18,745 nucleotides of DNA, taken from NCBI GenBank assembly GCA_945868195.1, contig CAMBLP010000027.1, positions 1 to 18,745 on the forward strand, read 5' to 3'. Every line of letters starts with the position of its first letter. Position 1 is the stretch's first letter. The DNA comes from Bordetella parapertussis (GTDB lineage Bacteria; Pseudomonadota; Gammaproteobacteria; Burkholderiales; Burkholderiaceae_B). The notes beneath the pieces were generated by a model. It was not told the origin of the DNA. It did not search any database and was given only the letters and a program-made list of their open reading frames with translations. Made by a program: the position numbers and the translations under genes. This document shows positions 8,371 to 18,127 of this stretch, in pieces.

Positions 8371-9161
8371 GGTCGAATGATACCGCGCGCACTCGCCTCT
8401 ACAAAGTCGAGCAAGGGTTGAAGCGCTTGAGCAACGGCGGGTTCAAGTTGTTGTCTATTGCGAATTTCAGCGCAAGCGTCGCCGAGGGTTAAACCTCGGC
8501 GATAAATAATCTTGTAGGCATCGCGAAGTGCACTGATTGATTCAGAAGAAAATCCACGGCGTTTAAGCCCTTCGACATTAATACCAACCGGGACGCAGGG
8601 ATTGCCAGAGCCCATCACATAGGGTGGGATATCCATATGAAGTGCGCTTTGACCACCCGTCATACTGTGTGCGCCGATCTTACCAAACTGATGTACAGCA
8701 GCAAGTCCACCGACGATGGCCCAATCACCAATGTGGACATGACCGCCCATTTGAACGCCATTAGCAAGAATCGTTTGACTGCCGATCTGACAGTCATGCG
8801 CAACATGGACATAGGCCATGATCCAGTTATCAGAACCAAGCCGAGTCACCCCGCCATCCTGAACTGTGCCGATATTGATGGTGACGTACTCACGCACCAT
8901 ATTGCGATCACCCATAACAAGTTTGGTAGGTTCGCCGGCATATTTTTTGTCCTGAGGCATGCCTCCAATCGAACAAAAACGATAAAAATGATTGCCTTGA
9001 CCAATGGTGGTATCACCATCAATGATGCAATGAGGTCCAACAATCGTATCAGCACCGATACGGACACCGGGTCCGATGATGGAATATGCCCCAACTGAAA
9101 CCGAAGGATGCAAATGAGCCTTGGGGTCGATAATAGCGGTCGGATGAATGAATGCAGCCAT
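8367..9161 (-). CDS. lpxA: UDP-N-acetylglucosamine O-acyltransferase
   Basis: This 264-residue left-handed beta-helix enzyme starts lipid A synthesis by moving an R-3-hydroxyacyl chain from acyl carrier protein to the 3-OH of UDP-GlcNAc. Hexapeptide repeats run from residue 5 to about 190, followed by the helical end with [16 protein letters not shown] [12 protein letters not shown]. The catalytic histidine is H122 in HVAHDC (E. coli H125). The segment EYVTINIGT carries Asn and Ile where E. coli has His99 and Arg100. The chain-length ruler position (E. coli G173) is G170 here, which in studied enzymes favours long hydroxyacyl chains. The ATG follows the fabZ TAA with no gap. Confidence 0.97.
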   Translation of the reverse strand: MAAFIHPTAIIDPKAHLHPSVSVGAYSIIGPGVRIGADTIVGPHCIIDGDTTIGQGNHFYRFCSIGGMPQDKKYAGEPTKLVMGDRNMVREYVTINIGTVQDGGVTRLGSDNWIMAYVHVAHDCQIGSQTILANGVQMGGHVHIGDWAIVGGLAAVHQFGKIGAHSMTGGQSALHMDIPPYVMGSGNPCVPVGINVEGLKRRGFSSESISALRDAYKIIYRRGLTLGDACAEIRNRQQLEPAVAQALQPLLDFVEASARGIIRP

Positions 9162-9614
9162 TTATTCTTCCATTGGTCTAATAGCGCACATCAACTTAGC
9201 CTCAGCGACTACCTGACCATCGACAAAGGCATGGCCTTGATATTTACAAATACTGCGACCCAAGCGCTCTGCAACAACCTCAATGTGCAGTTGATCACCT
9301 GGCAATACAGGTTTACGAAATCGAGCACCATCAATTCCAACAAAATAATACAAAAATTCTTTATCTTTGGGTTTAAGACCCGCCTCATCAGCAAAAGAAA
9401 ATATTGCAGCGGCTTGTGCCATAGCTTCAAGAATGAGTACACCTGGCATCACAGGGTGATGAGGGAAATGTCCTGTAAAAAAAGGCTCGTTAATGGATAC
9501 ATTTTTAAGCGCCTTGATCGATTTTCCCGGCACCATGTCTATCACGCGATCAATCAACAACATCGGATAGCGCTGAGGAATTCTGTCGAGAATACTTTTA
9601 ATATCAAGTTGCAT
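9162..9614 (-). CDS. fabZ: 3-hydroxyacyl-ACP dehydratase FabZ
   Basis: This 150-residue hot-dog-fold enzyme dehydrates beta-hydroxyacyl-ACP in fatty-acid elongation. It competes with LpxA and LpxD for 3-hydroxyacyl-ACP, which explains its place among the lpx genes. [10 protein letters not shown] at 15-24 and the active-site segment [20 protein letters not shown] are clear, with H49 and E63 equivalent to E. coli H54 and E68. AGGA seven bases upstream supports the start. The 76-base gap before it contains a promoter candidate, so the fabZ-to-methyltransferase part may be expressed partly on its own. Confidence 0.97.
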   Translation of the reverse strand: MQLDIKSILDRIPQRYPMLLIDRVIDMVPGKSIKALKNVSINEPFFTGHFPHHPVMPGVLILEAMAQAAAIFSFADEAGLKPKDKEFLYYFVGIDGARFRKPVLPGDQLHIEVVAERLGRSICKYQGHAFVDGQVVAEAKLMCAIRPMEE

Positions 9615-9644
9615 AACTTATCCTAAACGCTTTAAGTAATTAAA

Positions 9645-9672
9645 GTGATAAAAACGAAATACGCATTGTCAA
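9645..9672 (-). promoter_or_regulatory. Candidate internal sigma70 promoter upstream of fabZ
   Basis: On the minus strand, a perfect -35 hexamer TTGACA (9672-9667) is separated by 16 bases from TATCAC (9650-9645, 4 of 6 matches to TATAAT). The spacer is T-rich. Predicted initiation near 9638 leaves a leader of about 25 bases containing AGGA for fabZ. This is the only full TTGACA I noted in the gaps within the cluster. Confidence 0.45.
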
Positions 9673-9690
9673 TGACACTCAAAAGCGTGC

Positions 9691-10788
9691 TTATGAATCG
9701 TTGCGCTCAAGTGCTCTGAGCCTCTTGCGCAAACCAGATAACTGCGTAACAACTGCAGCATTTTTCTGCCATTCTTTATGTTCTGCGAAAGGGTAAACGC
9801 CGGTATAACGACCCGGCTGATCAATACTCGCAATAATGCCTGTGCCGCCTGAGATATGTACATCATCACCAATCACGAGATGACCTGAAACGCCGGCCAT
9901 CCCGCCAATTGTGCAGCGCGACCCAATCACGGTCGATCCTGCGATGCCCACACACGCGGCAATCGCAGTATGCGCACCTATCATACAATTGTGACCAATC
10001 ATCACATGGTTATCGATCTTGACGCCATCTCCAACGACGGTGTTATCGAGAGCTCCTCTATCAATGGTTGTGTTGGCTCCAATCTCCACATCATGGCCGA
10101 CAAGCACAACCCCTAGCTGAGGAATTTTGCCCCAAGCACCTTTTGATAAACTTGGATCTGGTGCAAAACCAAAGCCGTCCGCCCCGAGTACGACACCGCT
10201 ATGGATGATCGCTCGATCACCCACTCTGACACCATAATAAATAGAGACGCGAGGATAAAGAACAGAGGACGAGCCGATCTCGACGTCATCACCTAAGAAG
10301 CACCCCGCACCAATCTGAGTCATCGCCCCCACAACGCAACGTGCTCCAATGACTGCATGCGGGCCAATGCGTGCACTTGGGGAGATGATCGCCGTAGGGT
10401 CAATAACCGCAGTAGCATGAATGCCAGGCTCATAAGCCGGACGACTGGCCCATTCGAACCATTGAGAGATTCGGGCATAAAGAAGATAGGGGTGCTTGCA
10501 GACAATGCGCGTAAATTGAGGCGCAGGAGATGCTTGAGCTAGCTTTTCTTCGATTTCAGGAAGAACAATCACTGCACAAGCGCGAGTACATGCTAAGTGA
10601 TCAAGATACTTAGGATGAACAATGAAAGAGATTTCAAACTCACTCGCATGCGCAAGTGAGCCTAAACCTGCTATGCGTGGATCGTCAATGAGCCCCGCAG
10701 ACACCACATTTTGAACTAAACCACCAGGAACGGCACGTAATAGCTCAGAGAGAAGAGGTGCCCGTGCGGGGTCTAACAGAACGGGCAT
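9691..10788 (-). CDS. lpxD: UDP-3-O-(3-hydroxyacyl)glucosamine N-acyltransferase
   Basis: The 365-residue enzyme performs the third lipid A step, adding a 3-hydroxyacyl chain to the 2-amino group of the UDP-glucosamine derivative. The N-terminal uridine-binding domain covers about 1-115. A long left-handed beta-helix of hexapeptide repeats runs from about 122 to 340 and a short helical tail ends in RLRALERNDS. The family signature LGADGFGFAPD is at 201-211, and the likely catalytic histidine is H266 in HVMIGHN (E. coli H239). It is about 20 residues longer than the E. coli protein. The gene begins 12 bases after the skp stop, the usual order bamA-skp-lpxD-fabZ-lpxA-lpxB. Confidence 0.96.
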   Translation of the reverse strand: MPVLLDPARAPLLSELLRAVPGGLVQNVVSAGLIDDPRIAGLGSLAHASEFEISFIVHPKYLDHLACTRACAVIVLPEIEEKLAQASPAPQFTRIVCKHPYLLYARISQWFEWASRPAYEPGIHATAVIDPTAIISPSARIGPHAVIGARCVVGAMTQIGAGCFLGDDVEIGSSSVLYPRVSIYYGVRVGDRAIIHSGVVLGADGFGFAPDPSLSKGAWGKIPQLGVVLVGHDVEIGANTTIDRGALDNTVVGDGVKIDNHVMIGHNCMIGAHTAIAACVGIAGSTVIGSRCTIGGMAGVSGHLVIGDDVHISGGTGIIASIDQPGRYTGVYPFAEHKEWQKNAAVVTQLSGLRKRLRALERNDS

Positions 10789-10800
10789 GTATCGATCTTA

Positions 10801-11367
10801 TTATTTGGCACCCAACGCTTGTATCACCTTGTCGGTAATATCAATGCGTGGGTTAACAGTGACTGCATCCTGCAGAATCATATCGAAATTGTCTTTTTCA
10901 GCGATACGTTTAATCGCTGCATTGGCGCGCTCGATAATCGTAGCGAACTCCTCATTACGGCGACGATTAAAGTCTTCTTGAAGTTCGCGACGCTTACGCT
11001 GCAGGTCTGCATCGATATTAGCCAATTCGCGTTGACGTTTATTGCGATCAGATTCAGAAAGAACAGGCGCATCCTTTTCAAATTTTTGAGCAGCAGTGCG
11101 CAGATTGTTGCCAAGACGCTGAATTTCTTCTTCGCGTTTCTTAAATTCAGCCTCAATTTTTGTTTGAGCGGCTTTGGCAGGAGCAGAATCTCTCAAAATT
11201 CGCTCAGTGTTGACAAAGCCGATTTTAGAACCCTGGGCCTGTGCAATATTTCCAAAGACCAAAGAGGACATGACGCATGAAAAAGCGATGATCCATAACA
11301 AAAGGTATTTGATAAAGCCAATAGGCGAAGTGCGCATTTGTAACTGGGAGACGGAAGTTGCAACCAT
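10801..11367 (-). CDS. skp: Periplasmic chaperone Skp/OmpH
   Basis: The product is a Sec-exported chaperone that holds unfolded outer-membrane proteins on the way to BamA. With the start chosen it has 188 residues. The signal peptide has a hydrophobic core at about 21-38 and likely cleavage after AQA44. The mature protein opens with the family strand GSKIGFVNTERIL, then long charged helices (AKAAQTKIEAEFKKREEEIQRL through DADLQRKRRELQEDFNRRRNEEF) form the coiled-coil tentacles. It ends NPRIDITDKVIQALGAK. The ATG at 11367 is preferred because GAGAG lies eight bases upstream. An ATG at 11337 (178 residues) lacks a ribosome site, and an upstream GTG at 11412 would give an atypically long leader. 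Confidence 0.93.
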   Translation of the reverse strand: MVATSVSQLQMRTSPIGFIKYLLLWIIAFSCVMSSLVFGNIAQAQGSKIGFVNTERILRDSAPAKAAQTKIEAEFKKREEEIQRLGNNLRTAAQKFEKDAPVLSESDRNKRQRELANIDADLQRKRRELQEDFNRRRNEEFATIIERANAAIKRIAEKDNFDMILQDAVTVNPRIDITDKVIQALGAK

Positions 11368-11433
11368 TATTAAATTCTCTCGATAAACGAACACAGATAG
11401 GTATTGTGCCACTAAAAAGTACTATAAAAAATT

Positions 11434-13776
11434 TTAGAAACCTGTTCCGATTTGAAATTGGAAGATTTGCGTATTGTCACCCGGCTTGGAGTTTAAAGGC
11501 CTAGCAAAGGATAACTGGAGGGGACCTAACGGTGAGATCCAAGACAAGCCGATACCGGCTGAGTATCGCATCTGGCCAAAGTCAATAGCTGTGTCATTGC
11601 CAAAGCCGTTAGTACCAAAAACCTGACCCCCATCAGCGAAGGCAAACCAACGTAGCGAACGATCCTGCTGAGTACCAGGGAATGGGAGGTAGAACTGGAC
11701 ATTGCCTACAACCCGCTTTGAACCACCTAGATAAGTGTTAGTCAAAAGATCTCTTGGACCGAGAGAGTTTTGTGAGTAACCTCTGACAGTGCCAATACCA
11801 CCGGCGTAGACGTTTTTAATGATGGGATAGGGCAAATCAGTCTTATAGGCATTACCGAAATCAAACAATCCATTGAATGCGAGAGTGAAATTGCGACCGA
11901 TTGGAACATAGGTCTGGTGTTGCGCACCGAACATGTAGTAATCCAAGCTACCAGTACCAACATCAAGTTTGAGTCGAGTAAAGGAACCCTTGGTTGGACT
12001 CAGGGCGCTATCACGATTGTCTTTTGACCAACCCATGTTTAGAATCGCAGCCGTTGTTGTTTCACCATAATCTCTTACATACTCGCGATAAGCCAGAGGG
12101 GAGTTAGAAAACAAACCGATCGAATTTCGTTCTAGGTTGACACCTAAGAATATCCGATCAAACTCGCTGATAGGTACACCGAAATTCAAACCTAAACCAC
12201 CTGTCGTGACCTTGTAGTTACCTGGGTTATTTGAGTAAGGCGTGATCGTGCGGTAGTAAATCGAACTCGTGCGGCTCACACCATCATTGGTAAAGTATGG
12301 ATCAGTATGTGCCAATACAACGCTTCGGTTGTAGGCGCCTGTGTTGAGGTTAAGCGTCAGATTTGTACCGCTTCCGAAGACGTTTTCTTCGGAAATACCT
12401 GCTGACAAGATCACTCCGTCGACTTGTCCGTAACCGACTCCTAAATTAAGTAGACCCGTTGGTTTTTCTTCAACGGTTAGATTGATATCGACTTGATCTG
12501 GTGACCCTGGTACGGGTTCTGTTCCTACTTTAACTTCTTTATAGTAGCCAACACGGTCAAGTCGATCGCGAGAGAGTTTAATCTTACCCCCGTCATACCA
12601 AGCTGCTTCTTGTTGACGCACCTCACGGCGAATCACCTCATCCTTGGAACGATGATTTCCGACAACTTGAATACGACGAACATAGACACGTCTGCTAGGA
12701 TCTACGTAAAAAGTCACTTCGGCAGTTTGATTTTCGCGATTAAGCACTGGGTTGGGGTTGACGTTGGCAAAGGCATAACCTAAATCACCCAGATAATCAG
12801 AAATGCCTTTAGCCGTCGCGTTCGTTTTGGCGCCGGAAAAAATTTGCCCGGGTTTTAACTGAACAAATTGATTGATTTCACTTTCAAGACCTAACAAGTC
12901 ACCTGCAAGTTTGACCTCAGAAACGGTATAGGGCTTACCTTCTGAAATTGTCAATGTAATGAAAATGTCTTCTCGATCACCAGAAATAGAAACCTGTGGG
13001 GGTTCGATTTTGAATTCAAGGTAGCCGCGGTCAAGATAAAAAGATTTGATGACTTCGACGTCTTTTTCAAGCTTTTCTCGTGAGTACTTATCGGTATCGG
13101 TATACCAAGTTAGCCAACCGGGCGTGGTCAGAGACATCAAGTCACGTAACCTGCTCTGAGTAAACGCGGAATTTCCAACAATATTAATTTCACGAATGCG
13201 TGCAACACTGCCTTCGAACAGGTCAAAATTAATGCCAACTCTATTGCGGGGCAAAGGCGTGACGGTCGGAGAGATTTCAACCGAGTACTTTCCTTTATTG
13301 AGATAGGCTTGACGCAACTCAAACTGTGCTTGCTCGAGCATCGATTGGTCAAAAACACGTCCTTGCGCAAAACCCACTTGTTTGAGATTGCCAATAATGG
13401 CATCTGTCTCAAACTCTTTCATACCCGTAAACGTGATCGCGGCAATCGTTGGACGTTCTTGAACCGCTACAACCACAACACGATTTGCCGTCTGAATGCG
13501 TACGTCTGAATAAAGACCCGTCGCATAAAGTTTTCTAATAGATTCAGTAGCGAGCGCTTCAGTAAATTGTTGGCCGACTTTAAAGGGAAGCTGAGCAAAG
13601 ATCGATCCTGGCTCAGTACGCTGCATTCCTTCGACCCGAATATCGCTTACAACGAAAGGAGCAAATGCCTGCGCACTCAAAGGGATCAATAGCGATGCCA
13701 CCAAAAGCACCTGGCACAGAGCGTGCGTCATCAAGCGCAGGGCTTTGTCAAACACAAATGGCAAACGAGCGAGCAT
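11434..13776 (-). CDS. bamA: Outer membrane protein assembly factor BamA
   Basis: The 780-residue core of the BAM complex folds beta-barrel proteins into the outer membrane. A Sec signal peptide with a long N region ends near residue 36-39 (SAQAFA). Five POTRA domains follow to about 435, beginning FVVSDIRVEGMQRTEPGSIF. The 16-strand barrel occupies the rest. The loop 6 motif is VRGY at 664-667 (VRGF in E. coli), preceded by AGGIGT, and the chain ends in Phe (FQIGTGF), the expected beta-signal. GAGGA nine bases upstream supports the start at 13776. An internal ATG at 13731 would give a more standard signal peptide but lacks a ribosome site. The gene lies between rseP and skp. Confidence 0.98.
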   Translation of the reverse strand: MLARLPFVFDKALRLMTHALCQVLLVASLLIPLSAQAFAPFVVSDIRVEGMQRTEPGSIFAQLPFKVGQQFTEALATESIRKLYATGLYSDVRIQTANRVVVVAVQERPTIAAITFTGMKEFETDAIIGNLKQVGFAQGRVFDQSMLEQAQFELRQAYLNKGKYSVEISPTVTPLPRNRVGINFDLFEGSVARIREINIVGNSAFTQSRLRDLMSLTTPGWLTWYTDTDKYSREKLEKDVEVIKSFYLDRGYLEFKIEPPQVSISGDREDIFITLTISEGKPYTVSEVKLAGDLLGLESEINQFVQLKPGQIFSGAKTNATAKGISDYLGDLGYAFANVNPNPVLNRENQTAEVTFYVDPSRRVYVRRIQVVGNHRSKDEVIRREVRQQEAAWYDGGKIKLSRDRLDRVGYYKEVKVGTEPVPGSPDQVDINLTVEEKPTGLLNLGVGYGQVDGVILSAGISEENVFGSGTNLTLNLNTGAYNRSVVLAHTDPYFTNDGVSRTSSIYYRTITPYSNNPGNYKVTTGGLGLNFGVPISEFDRIFLGVNLERNSIGLFSNSPLAYREYVRDYGETTTAAILNMGWSKDNRDSALSPTKGSFTRLKLDVGTGSLDYYMFGAQHQTYVPIGRNFTLAFNGLFDFGNAYKTDLPYPIIKNVYAGGIGTVRGYSQNSLGPRDLLTNTYLGGSKRVVGNVQFYLPFPGTQQDRSLRWFAFADGGQVFGTNGFGNDTAIDFGQMRYSAGIGLSWISPLGPLQLSFARPLNSKPGDNTQIFQFQIGTGF

Positions 13777-13864
13777 CCCGGGTAATCCTCAAATATCTTG
13801 TATGTAGGTGAATGGCGAGCTGATTAAAAAGATAGCAATTAATAGATTTTAAGTCAGAACTGGC

Positions 13865-15244
13865 TCAGCTTAAAATGCGAATGAAATCGTTAAATAAAGC
13901 AAGACCCATCAGACCTGCCAGTAAGGTCAAACCAATTTTATGGCCCCACTCCATCACATTCGCCGAAACAGGTTTGCCACGAACCATCTCCCAGAGATAA
14001 TACATGAGATGCCCGCCATCTAGCATAGGGATGGGTAGGAGATTAAGAATGCCTAGACTCACACTGACCAGTGCTAAAAATGCGATGTAGGCAGCCCAAC
14101 CAATCTTGGCGGACTGACCCGCATAGTCAGCAATGGTGACAGGTCCGCTGATATTTTTAAGCGATACATCGCCTGTGATCATCCGCCCCATCATGCGCAG
14201 TGAAAACCATGCTGTATCAAACGTTTTGACGGCACCATTCATCAAGCTGTCGATGGGCCCATAACTGACCTTGACCATTGCAACATCGGCGCCAATTTGA
14301 ATACCTGCACGTCCAACAATCTGACCATTTTCAAGGGTGTACGGAGCGGGAACCAAGGTAAACTTAATTTTTTGCTGGCCACGTTCAACGTCGATGACAA
14401 TCTCGCGGCCCGAATGCTGTTGAATCGTTCGGACTAGAGTTCCAGTATCTGGACGATCAATCGCTCCGATTCGAACGATTTTATCTTGTGGCTCGAGTCC
14501 AACGCGTTGAGCAACGCTACCCGGTACGATGCCGCGAACAAAGGGAGGACCACTCGCGAGACCCAGACCTAAATCTCTCATAGGGTCAGCCTGTGAGGGG
14601 TCCGCAAGTGTTGGCAGTTTGAGTGTTCGGTTGAGTTGAGCGCCACCTTGGTCTACAGTGATTTGAGTTTCTCCGCCGTCAGCGAGCAGTTGTAATAAGT
14701 TCCAGCGAAGTTGCGGCCAGGAAGCGATAGGCGTTTGATTGATAGCAATGATTTTGTCACCACTCTGAAGACCTGCTTGTGCCGCGGGTGAATTCAGGGT
14801 TGGTTGAGCCAAAATTGCTTCGGGTTCTTGAGTTCCTACCAGATTGATCCCAGCGTAGAGAAAGACGGCCAACAAAAGATTAAATAAAGGCCCCGCAGCA
14901 ACAATAGCAAACCTTCTGGATACCGGCTGTGATTGAAAACTAGTCCCTCGGGGATCTGTTTCGGTTGTCTCCAACGCAGGTCCTGAAACAATTGAGGTAG
15001 ACACATCTTTCGTTGGCGCCAAGTCGTCCTGGTCAAGCATTTTGACGTAACCGCCCAAAGGTATCGCCGATAGCGCCCATTCGGTCCCATTTTTGTCGAC
15101 ACGCTTAATTAAGACCTTGCCGAATCCAATTGAAAAACGCAAAACTCGAACGCCGCACCAGCGTGCGACCCAATAATGGCCTAGCTCATGAAAGGTGATG
15201 AGAATCCCAAGTGTCACAAAAAAAGAAAGAAGTGTCGTAAGCAT
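13865..15244 (-). CDS. rseP: Site-2 (intramembrane) metalloprotease RseP
   Basis: The 459-residue inner-membrane zinc protease normally makes the second cut in the anti-sigma factor RseA to release sigma E, and clears remnant signal peptides. The first membrane segment carries the zinc motif HELGH with H19, E20 and H23. Two PDZ domains lie between about 120-200 and 210-285, and the last membrane segments contain the LDG motif in PIPMLDGGHLMYY, with D near 409. An in-frame TTG 12 bases upstream is open, but the ATG start giving MLTTLLSFFVTLGILITFHELGH matches the family. An AGGA sits unusually close to it, two bases away. Its position next to bamA fits envelope-stress surveillance of outer-membrane assembly. 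Confidence 0.96.
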   Translation of the reverse strand: MLTTLLSFFVTLGILITFHELGHYWVARWCGVRVLRFSIGFGKVLIKRVDKNGTEWALSAIPLGGYVKMLDQDDLAPTKDVSTSIVSGPALETTETDPRGTSFQSQPVSRRFAIVAAGPLFNLLLAVFLYAGINLVGTQEPEAILAQPTLNSPAAQAGLQSGDKIIAINQTPIASWPQLRWNLLQLLADGGETQITVDQGGAQLNRTLKLPTLADPSQADPMRDLGLGLASGPPFVRGIVPGSVAQRVGLEPQDKIVRIGAIDRPDTGTLVRTIQQHSGREIVIDVERGQQKIKFTLVPAPYTLENGQIVGRAGIQIGADVAMVKVSYGPIDSLMNGAVKTFDTAWFSLRMMGRMITGDVSLKNISGPVTIADYAGQSAKIGWAAYIAFLALVSVSLGILNLLPIPMLDGGHLMYYLWEMVRGKPVSANVMEWGHKIGLTLLAGLMGLALFNDFIRILS

Positions 15245-15309
15245 AGTCCTAGCCAAAAAATCGTTAAATACTCAAACTCTTGCACAGGCAATCAGTGCAT
15301 CACATCAAG

Positions 15310-16515
15310 CTAGGTAGATATCCATTGCGCAGCCTGCCGGCGAGCTTCGGCATCAAGCGCCATGACATCATCAAGGGAATTCAGGGGCCAGCGGGGTTTT
15401 CCTGCGTGCCACGTAAGCGTATTTTCAATCAGAGTAGCAATACTCGTATACGACAATTTGCCATCTAAAAACGAAGCGACTGCTATTTCATTGGCGGCAT
15501 TGAGCGAGATGCATGCGCCTTGTCCGCAACGCAGCGCCTCGAAAGATAACTTTAGACAGGGAAACTGTTCAAGATCGGGTTGTTCAAAATCAAGTCTACC
15601 GGCAAGAGCCAAATCAAGTATTCCGACACCGGATGATATGCGTTCAGGAAATCCTAAACCATAGGCAATTGGAGTACGCATATCTGGCTGACCTAACTGT
15701 GCGATGACTGACCCGTCCTCATACTCTACCATCGAATGGACGACACTTTGAGGGTGTATGACGACATGAATGCGCTCTGCAGGCATCGCAAACAACCAAT
15801 GCGCCTCAATGACTTCGAGCCCTTTGTTGAGCATGGTTGCGGAGTCTACTGAGATTTTTTTTCCCATACTCCAGTTGGGGTGGGCGCAGGCCTGTTCAGG
15901 TGACACAAGACTAAGTTCAGCCCATTTTTTTGTTCGAAATGGTCCTCCTGATGCAGTCAAAATTAATCTTCTAACACCTGCGCTAGGACATGATGGCGCA
16001 CTCGCCCTGCCATCGTGAGGTAAACATTGAAAAATCGCGTTATGTTCGCTATCAATAGGCAGGAGCTCAGCCCCACTCTCCTTTACAGCTGCCATAAATA
16101 ATGCACCTGCGGCAACCAGTGCTTCTTTATTTGCAAGTAAAACGCGTTTGCCCGCTTGCGCAGCAGCCAAAGCCGAAGGAAGGCCGGCAGCGCCAACGAT
16201 AGCGGCCATGACTATATCAGTCTCATCTTCACCGGCCGTATCGATAAGGGCTTGTTGCCCAATGCGAATTTCTGGAGAAGTCACTCCAGCGGGCCACGCT
16301 TTTTTAAATAAATTGGCAGCAGAGTCAGTGGGGACTACCACCACGCGCGCCCGAGTTACCAGTGCCTGAGCAGCAAGCTGTTCTATTCGAGAATGTGCGG
16401 ATAACGCATACACGACAAAGCGATCTGGATGTCGCGCGATCACGTCAAGGGTATTGAGACCAATCGATCCTGTAGAACCAAGGATGGTGATACGTGCAGG
16501 TTTCAAAGTTTCCAT
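15310..16515 (-). CDS. dxr: 1-deoxy-D-xylulose 5-phosphate reductoisomerase
   Basis: The 401-residue cytosolic enzyme converts 1-deoxyxylulose 5-phosphate to 2-C-methylerythritol 4-phosphate with NADPH, the second step of the non-mevalonate isoprenoid pathway. It has the nucleotide-binding motif [16 protein letters not shown] at 11-26 and [12 protein letters not shown] at 126-137. The metal-binding acids are D155 and E157 in [13 protein letters not shown] and E234 in [11 protein letters not shown], matching E. coli D150, E152 and E231. The catalytic flexible-loop region [17 protein letters not shown] is intact. The ATG lies inside the end of cdsA with a 13-bp overlap and directly follows a run of five G. 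Its product feeds UppS, encoded two genes upstream. Confidence 0.98.
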   Translation of the reverse strand: METLKPARITILGSTGSIGLNTLDVIARHPDRFVVYALSAHSRIEQLAAQALVTRARVVVVPTDSAANLFKKAWPAGVTSPEIRIGQQALIDTAGEDETDIVMAAIVGAAGLPSALAAAQAGKRVLLANKEALVAAGALFMAAVKESGAELLPIDSEHNAIFQCLPHDGRASAPSCPSAGVRRLILTASGGPFRTKKWAELSLVSPEQACAHPNWSMGKKISVDSATMLNKGLEVIEAHWLFAMPAERIHVVIHPQSVVHSMVEYEDGSVIAQLGQPDMRTPIAYGLGFPERISSGVGILDLALAGRLDFEQPDLEQFPCLKLSFEALRCGQGACISLNAANEIAVASFLDGKLSYTSIATLIENTLTWHAGKPRWPLNSLDDVMALDAEARRQAAQWIST

Positions 16516-17345
16516 CCCCCGGTCAGCAAGTATGCGAGTGGGACAACTGCCACAACAGCATCGATGCGGTCAAAAACACCGCCATGACCAGGAAGCAGTT
16601 GACTAGAGTCTTTGATCCCTGCCCTTCGTTTGAGTAATGACTCGAAAAGATCGCCGGAAATTGAGAATATCGCAAGCAAAATGGCCAGCAGAATGGAGCT
16701 GGCAAGTCCCCAGCGACGCACTAAATCTGCACCAAAGCTTTCTGGCCATTGCGCGGAAACAAGAAGCCAAATCACAACACCAACAATACCTGCCAAAGCA
16801 CCTTCGCGAGTTTTTCCAGGACTAATAGCAGGAGCCAGTTTGTGACGACCAACAGCGCGCCCAACGAAATAAGCGGCAATATCTGCTACCCAAATCACAA
16901 TGAGAAGAGAGAGAATATAAAAAACGCCATGTTCTTGGTATCGATCGGCTAAAGCTCCCCACGTCGCGAATAGTGTGATGCAAGCAAAGCCACTCCAACC
17001 CAACGGGGCGGACCTCGTAGAAACCTGTGCCTGATAGAGCGCGCGACTGACAGCCGTCAGCCAAAAGTAAACGCTTATGACTGCACAAAGCTGTACAACA
17101 ACCGTATTGTTCACATCTTGCTTAGACCAAAAAAACGCCTGAACGAGGGTGAGTGACAAAAGACCGATCCCAAGAATAGGAGGCCAAACGGATGAACAGC
17201 CAAGAGTAATACGCGTCCATTCCCATCCGGCAAGACCACAAGTGATGGCTAAAAAAACAAGAAAGGGCCAAGCAGAATTTGTTGACAATACGATCGCTAG
17301 CATCACAAACAAAACGATAGCCGTAAGGATGCGATGTTTGAGCAT
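16503..17345 (-). CDS. cdsA: Phosphatidate cytidylyltransferase (CDP-diglyceride synthase)
   Basis: The 280-residue polytopic inner-membrane enzyme makes CDP-diacylglycerol from phosphatidate and CTP, the precursor of all phospholipids. Hydrophobic segments run through most of the chain, starting with [15 protein letters not shown] at 6-20. The C-terminal family signature begins near 228: [20 protein letters not shown], then [15 protein letters not shown]. These hold the conserved KR, KD, HGG and DRxD residues. The [18 protein letters not shown] block and the [12 protein letters not shown] block are also present. The start is five bases after the uppS stop. Confidence 0.97.
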   Translation of the reverse strand: MLKHRILTAIVLFVMLAIVLSTNSAWPFLVFLAITCGLAGWEWTRITLGCSSVWPPILGIGLLSLTLVQAFFWSKQDVNNTVVVQLCAVISVYFWLTAVSRALYQAQVSTRSAPLGWSGFACITLFATWGALADRYQEHGVFYILSLLIVIWVADIAAYFVGRAVGRHKLAPAISPGKTREGALAGIVGVVIWLLVSAQWPESFGADLVRRWGLASSILLAILLAIFSISGDLFESLLKRRAGIKDSSQLLPGHGGVFDRIDAVVAVVPLAYLLTGGWKL

Positions 17346-17350
17346 GTGTC

Positions 17351-18115
17351 TTATCGAGGTGAATCTGTATGTAATTGTGCGCTAGTGCGACCAAAACGGC
17401 GCTCACGATTGCGGTACCACTCAAACGCTTTTTTTAACTCATCCTTATTAAAGTCTGGCCAAAAGCAATCAGTAAAAAATAATTCTGTATAGGCCAATTG
17501 CCAGATTAAAAAATTTGAAACGCGTTGTTCGCCGCCTGTTCTGATAAATAAATCTGGCTCAGGCGCCCAAGCCATCGAGAGATATTGTGCAAGTGCGGGC
17601 TCATCAATACGCCCAGGATCCACACCAAAATCGGGATTGTTTTGTAACATTTTTCGCGTTGCCTGCAAGACATCCCAGCGGCCGCCATAATTCGCAGCAA
17701 CCGTGAGGTGAAGTTTGTCATTATGCGCTGTCTTTTCTTGAGCTTGTGTGATGAGATCCTGTAGTTTTTGATCAAAAGCCGAAAGGTCGCCAATCACGCG
17801 AAGACGAACACCTTGCTCCAGCAGAAGGGATACTTCACGCTCAAGGGCTTGGACAAACAAGCGCATGAGCAAAGAAACTTCATCGGCTGGCCGCCGCCAG
17901 TTTTCAGAGCTGAAAGCAAAAAGAGTTAAATAACGAACGCCGAGCTTGCCGCAGGTCTCGACTGCTGAACGCACCGACTGAACGCCACGAGCATGACCTG
18001 CGGTGCGTGGTAATAGACGTTTGGCGGCCCACCTTCCGTTGCCATCCATAATGATGGCGACATGTTGAGGAACAGCTGTAGTTGCGGGAATTTCGATCGT
18101 TGAGCTGAGGGACAT
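17351..18115 (-). CDS. uppS: Undecaprenyl diphosphate synthase (cis-prenyltransferase)
   Basis: The 254-residue enzyme extends farnesyl diphosphate with eight cis isopentenyl units to make the C55 lipid carrier for peptidoglycan and O-antigen. Family motifs are complete. The catalytic D24 lies in [13 protein letters not shown], followed by [23 protein letters not shown] at 64-76, and [20 protein letters not shown] with R192 and R198. E211 in YTELFF matches E. coli E213. The N terminus is slightly variable, as in other members. The gene lies 12 bases after frr and five before cdsA. Confidence 0.98.
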   Translation of the reverse strand: MSLSSTIEIPATTAVPQHVAIIMDGNGRWAAKRLLPRTAGHARGVQSVRSAVETCGKLGVRYLTLFAFSSENWRRPADEVSLLMRLFVQALEREVSLLLEQGVRLRVIGDLSAFDQKLQDLITQAQEKTAHNDKLHLTVAANYGGRWDVLQATRKMLQNNPDFGVDPGRIDEPALAQYLSMAWAPEPDLFIRTGGEQRVSNFLIWQLAYTELFFTDCFWPDFNKDELKKAFEWYRNRERRFGRTSAQLHTDSPR

Positions 18116-18127
18116 AGTTATGGCGGT

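Noticed and set aside
8637..9098. 153-codon open frame antisense to lpxA
   Set aside because: It is fully inside a strongly conserved gene on the other strand, with no recognisable protein pattern and no ribosome site of note. The same applies to the frames at 9108-9626 (mostly opposite fabZ) and 10819-11280 (opposite skp).
13487..13496. Exact match to the Neisseria DNA uptake 10-mer GCCGTCTGAA
   Set aside because: Only one copy was noticed in the 18.7 kb, inside the bamA coding sequence. Genomes that use it carry about one per kilobase, so this looks like chance.
15263..15291. Weak promoter-like pair upstream of rseP (TTGCCT, 17 bases, TTTAAC, minus strand)
   Set aside because: Only 4 of 6 matches in each hexamer; this occurs often by chance in AT-rich gaps.
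15281..15299. TGCAC/GTGCA hairpin between dxr and rseP
   Set aside because: The stem is only five base pairs with a nine-base loop, and the nearest T run is about 20 bases away, so it is not a convincing terminator.
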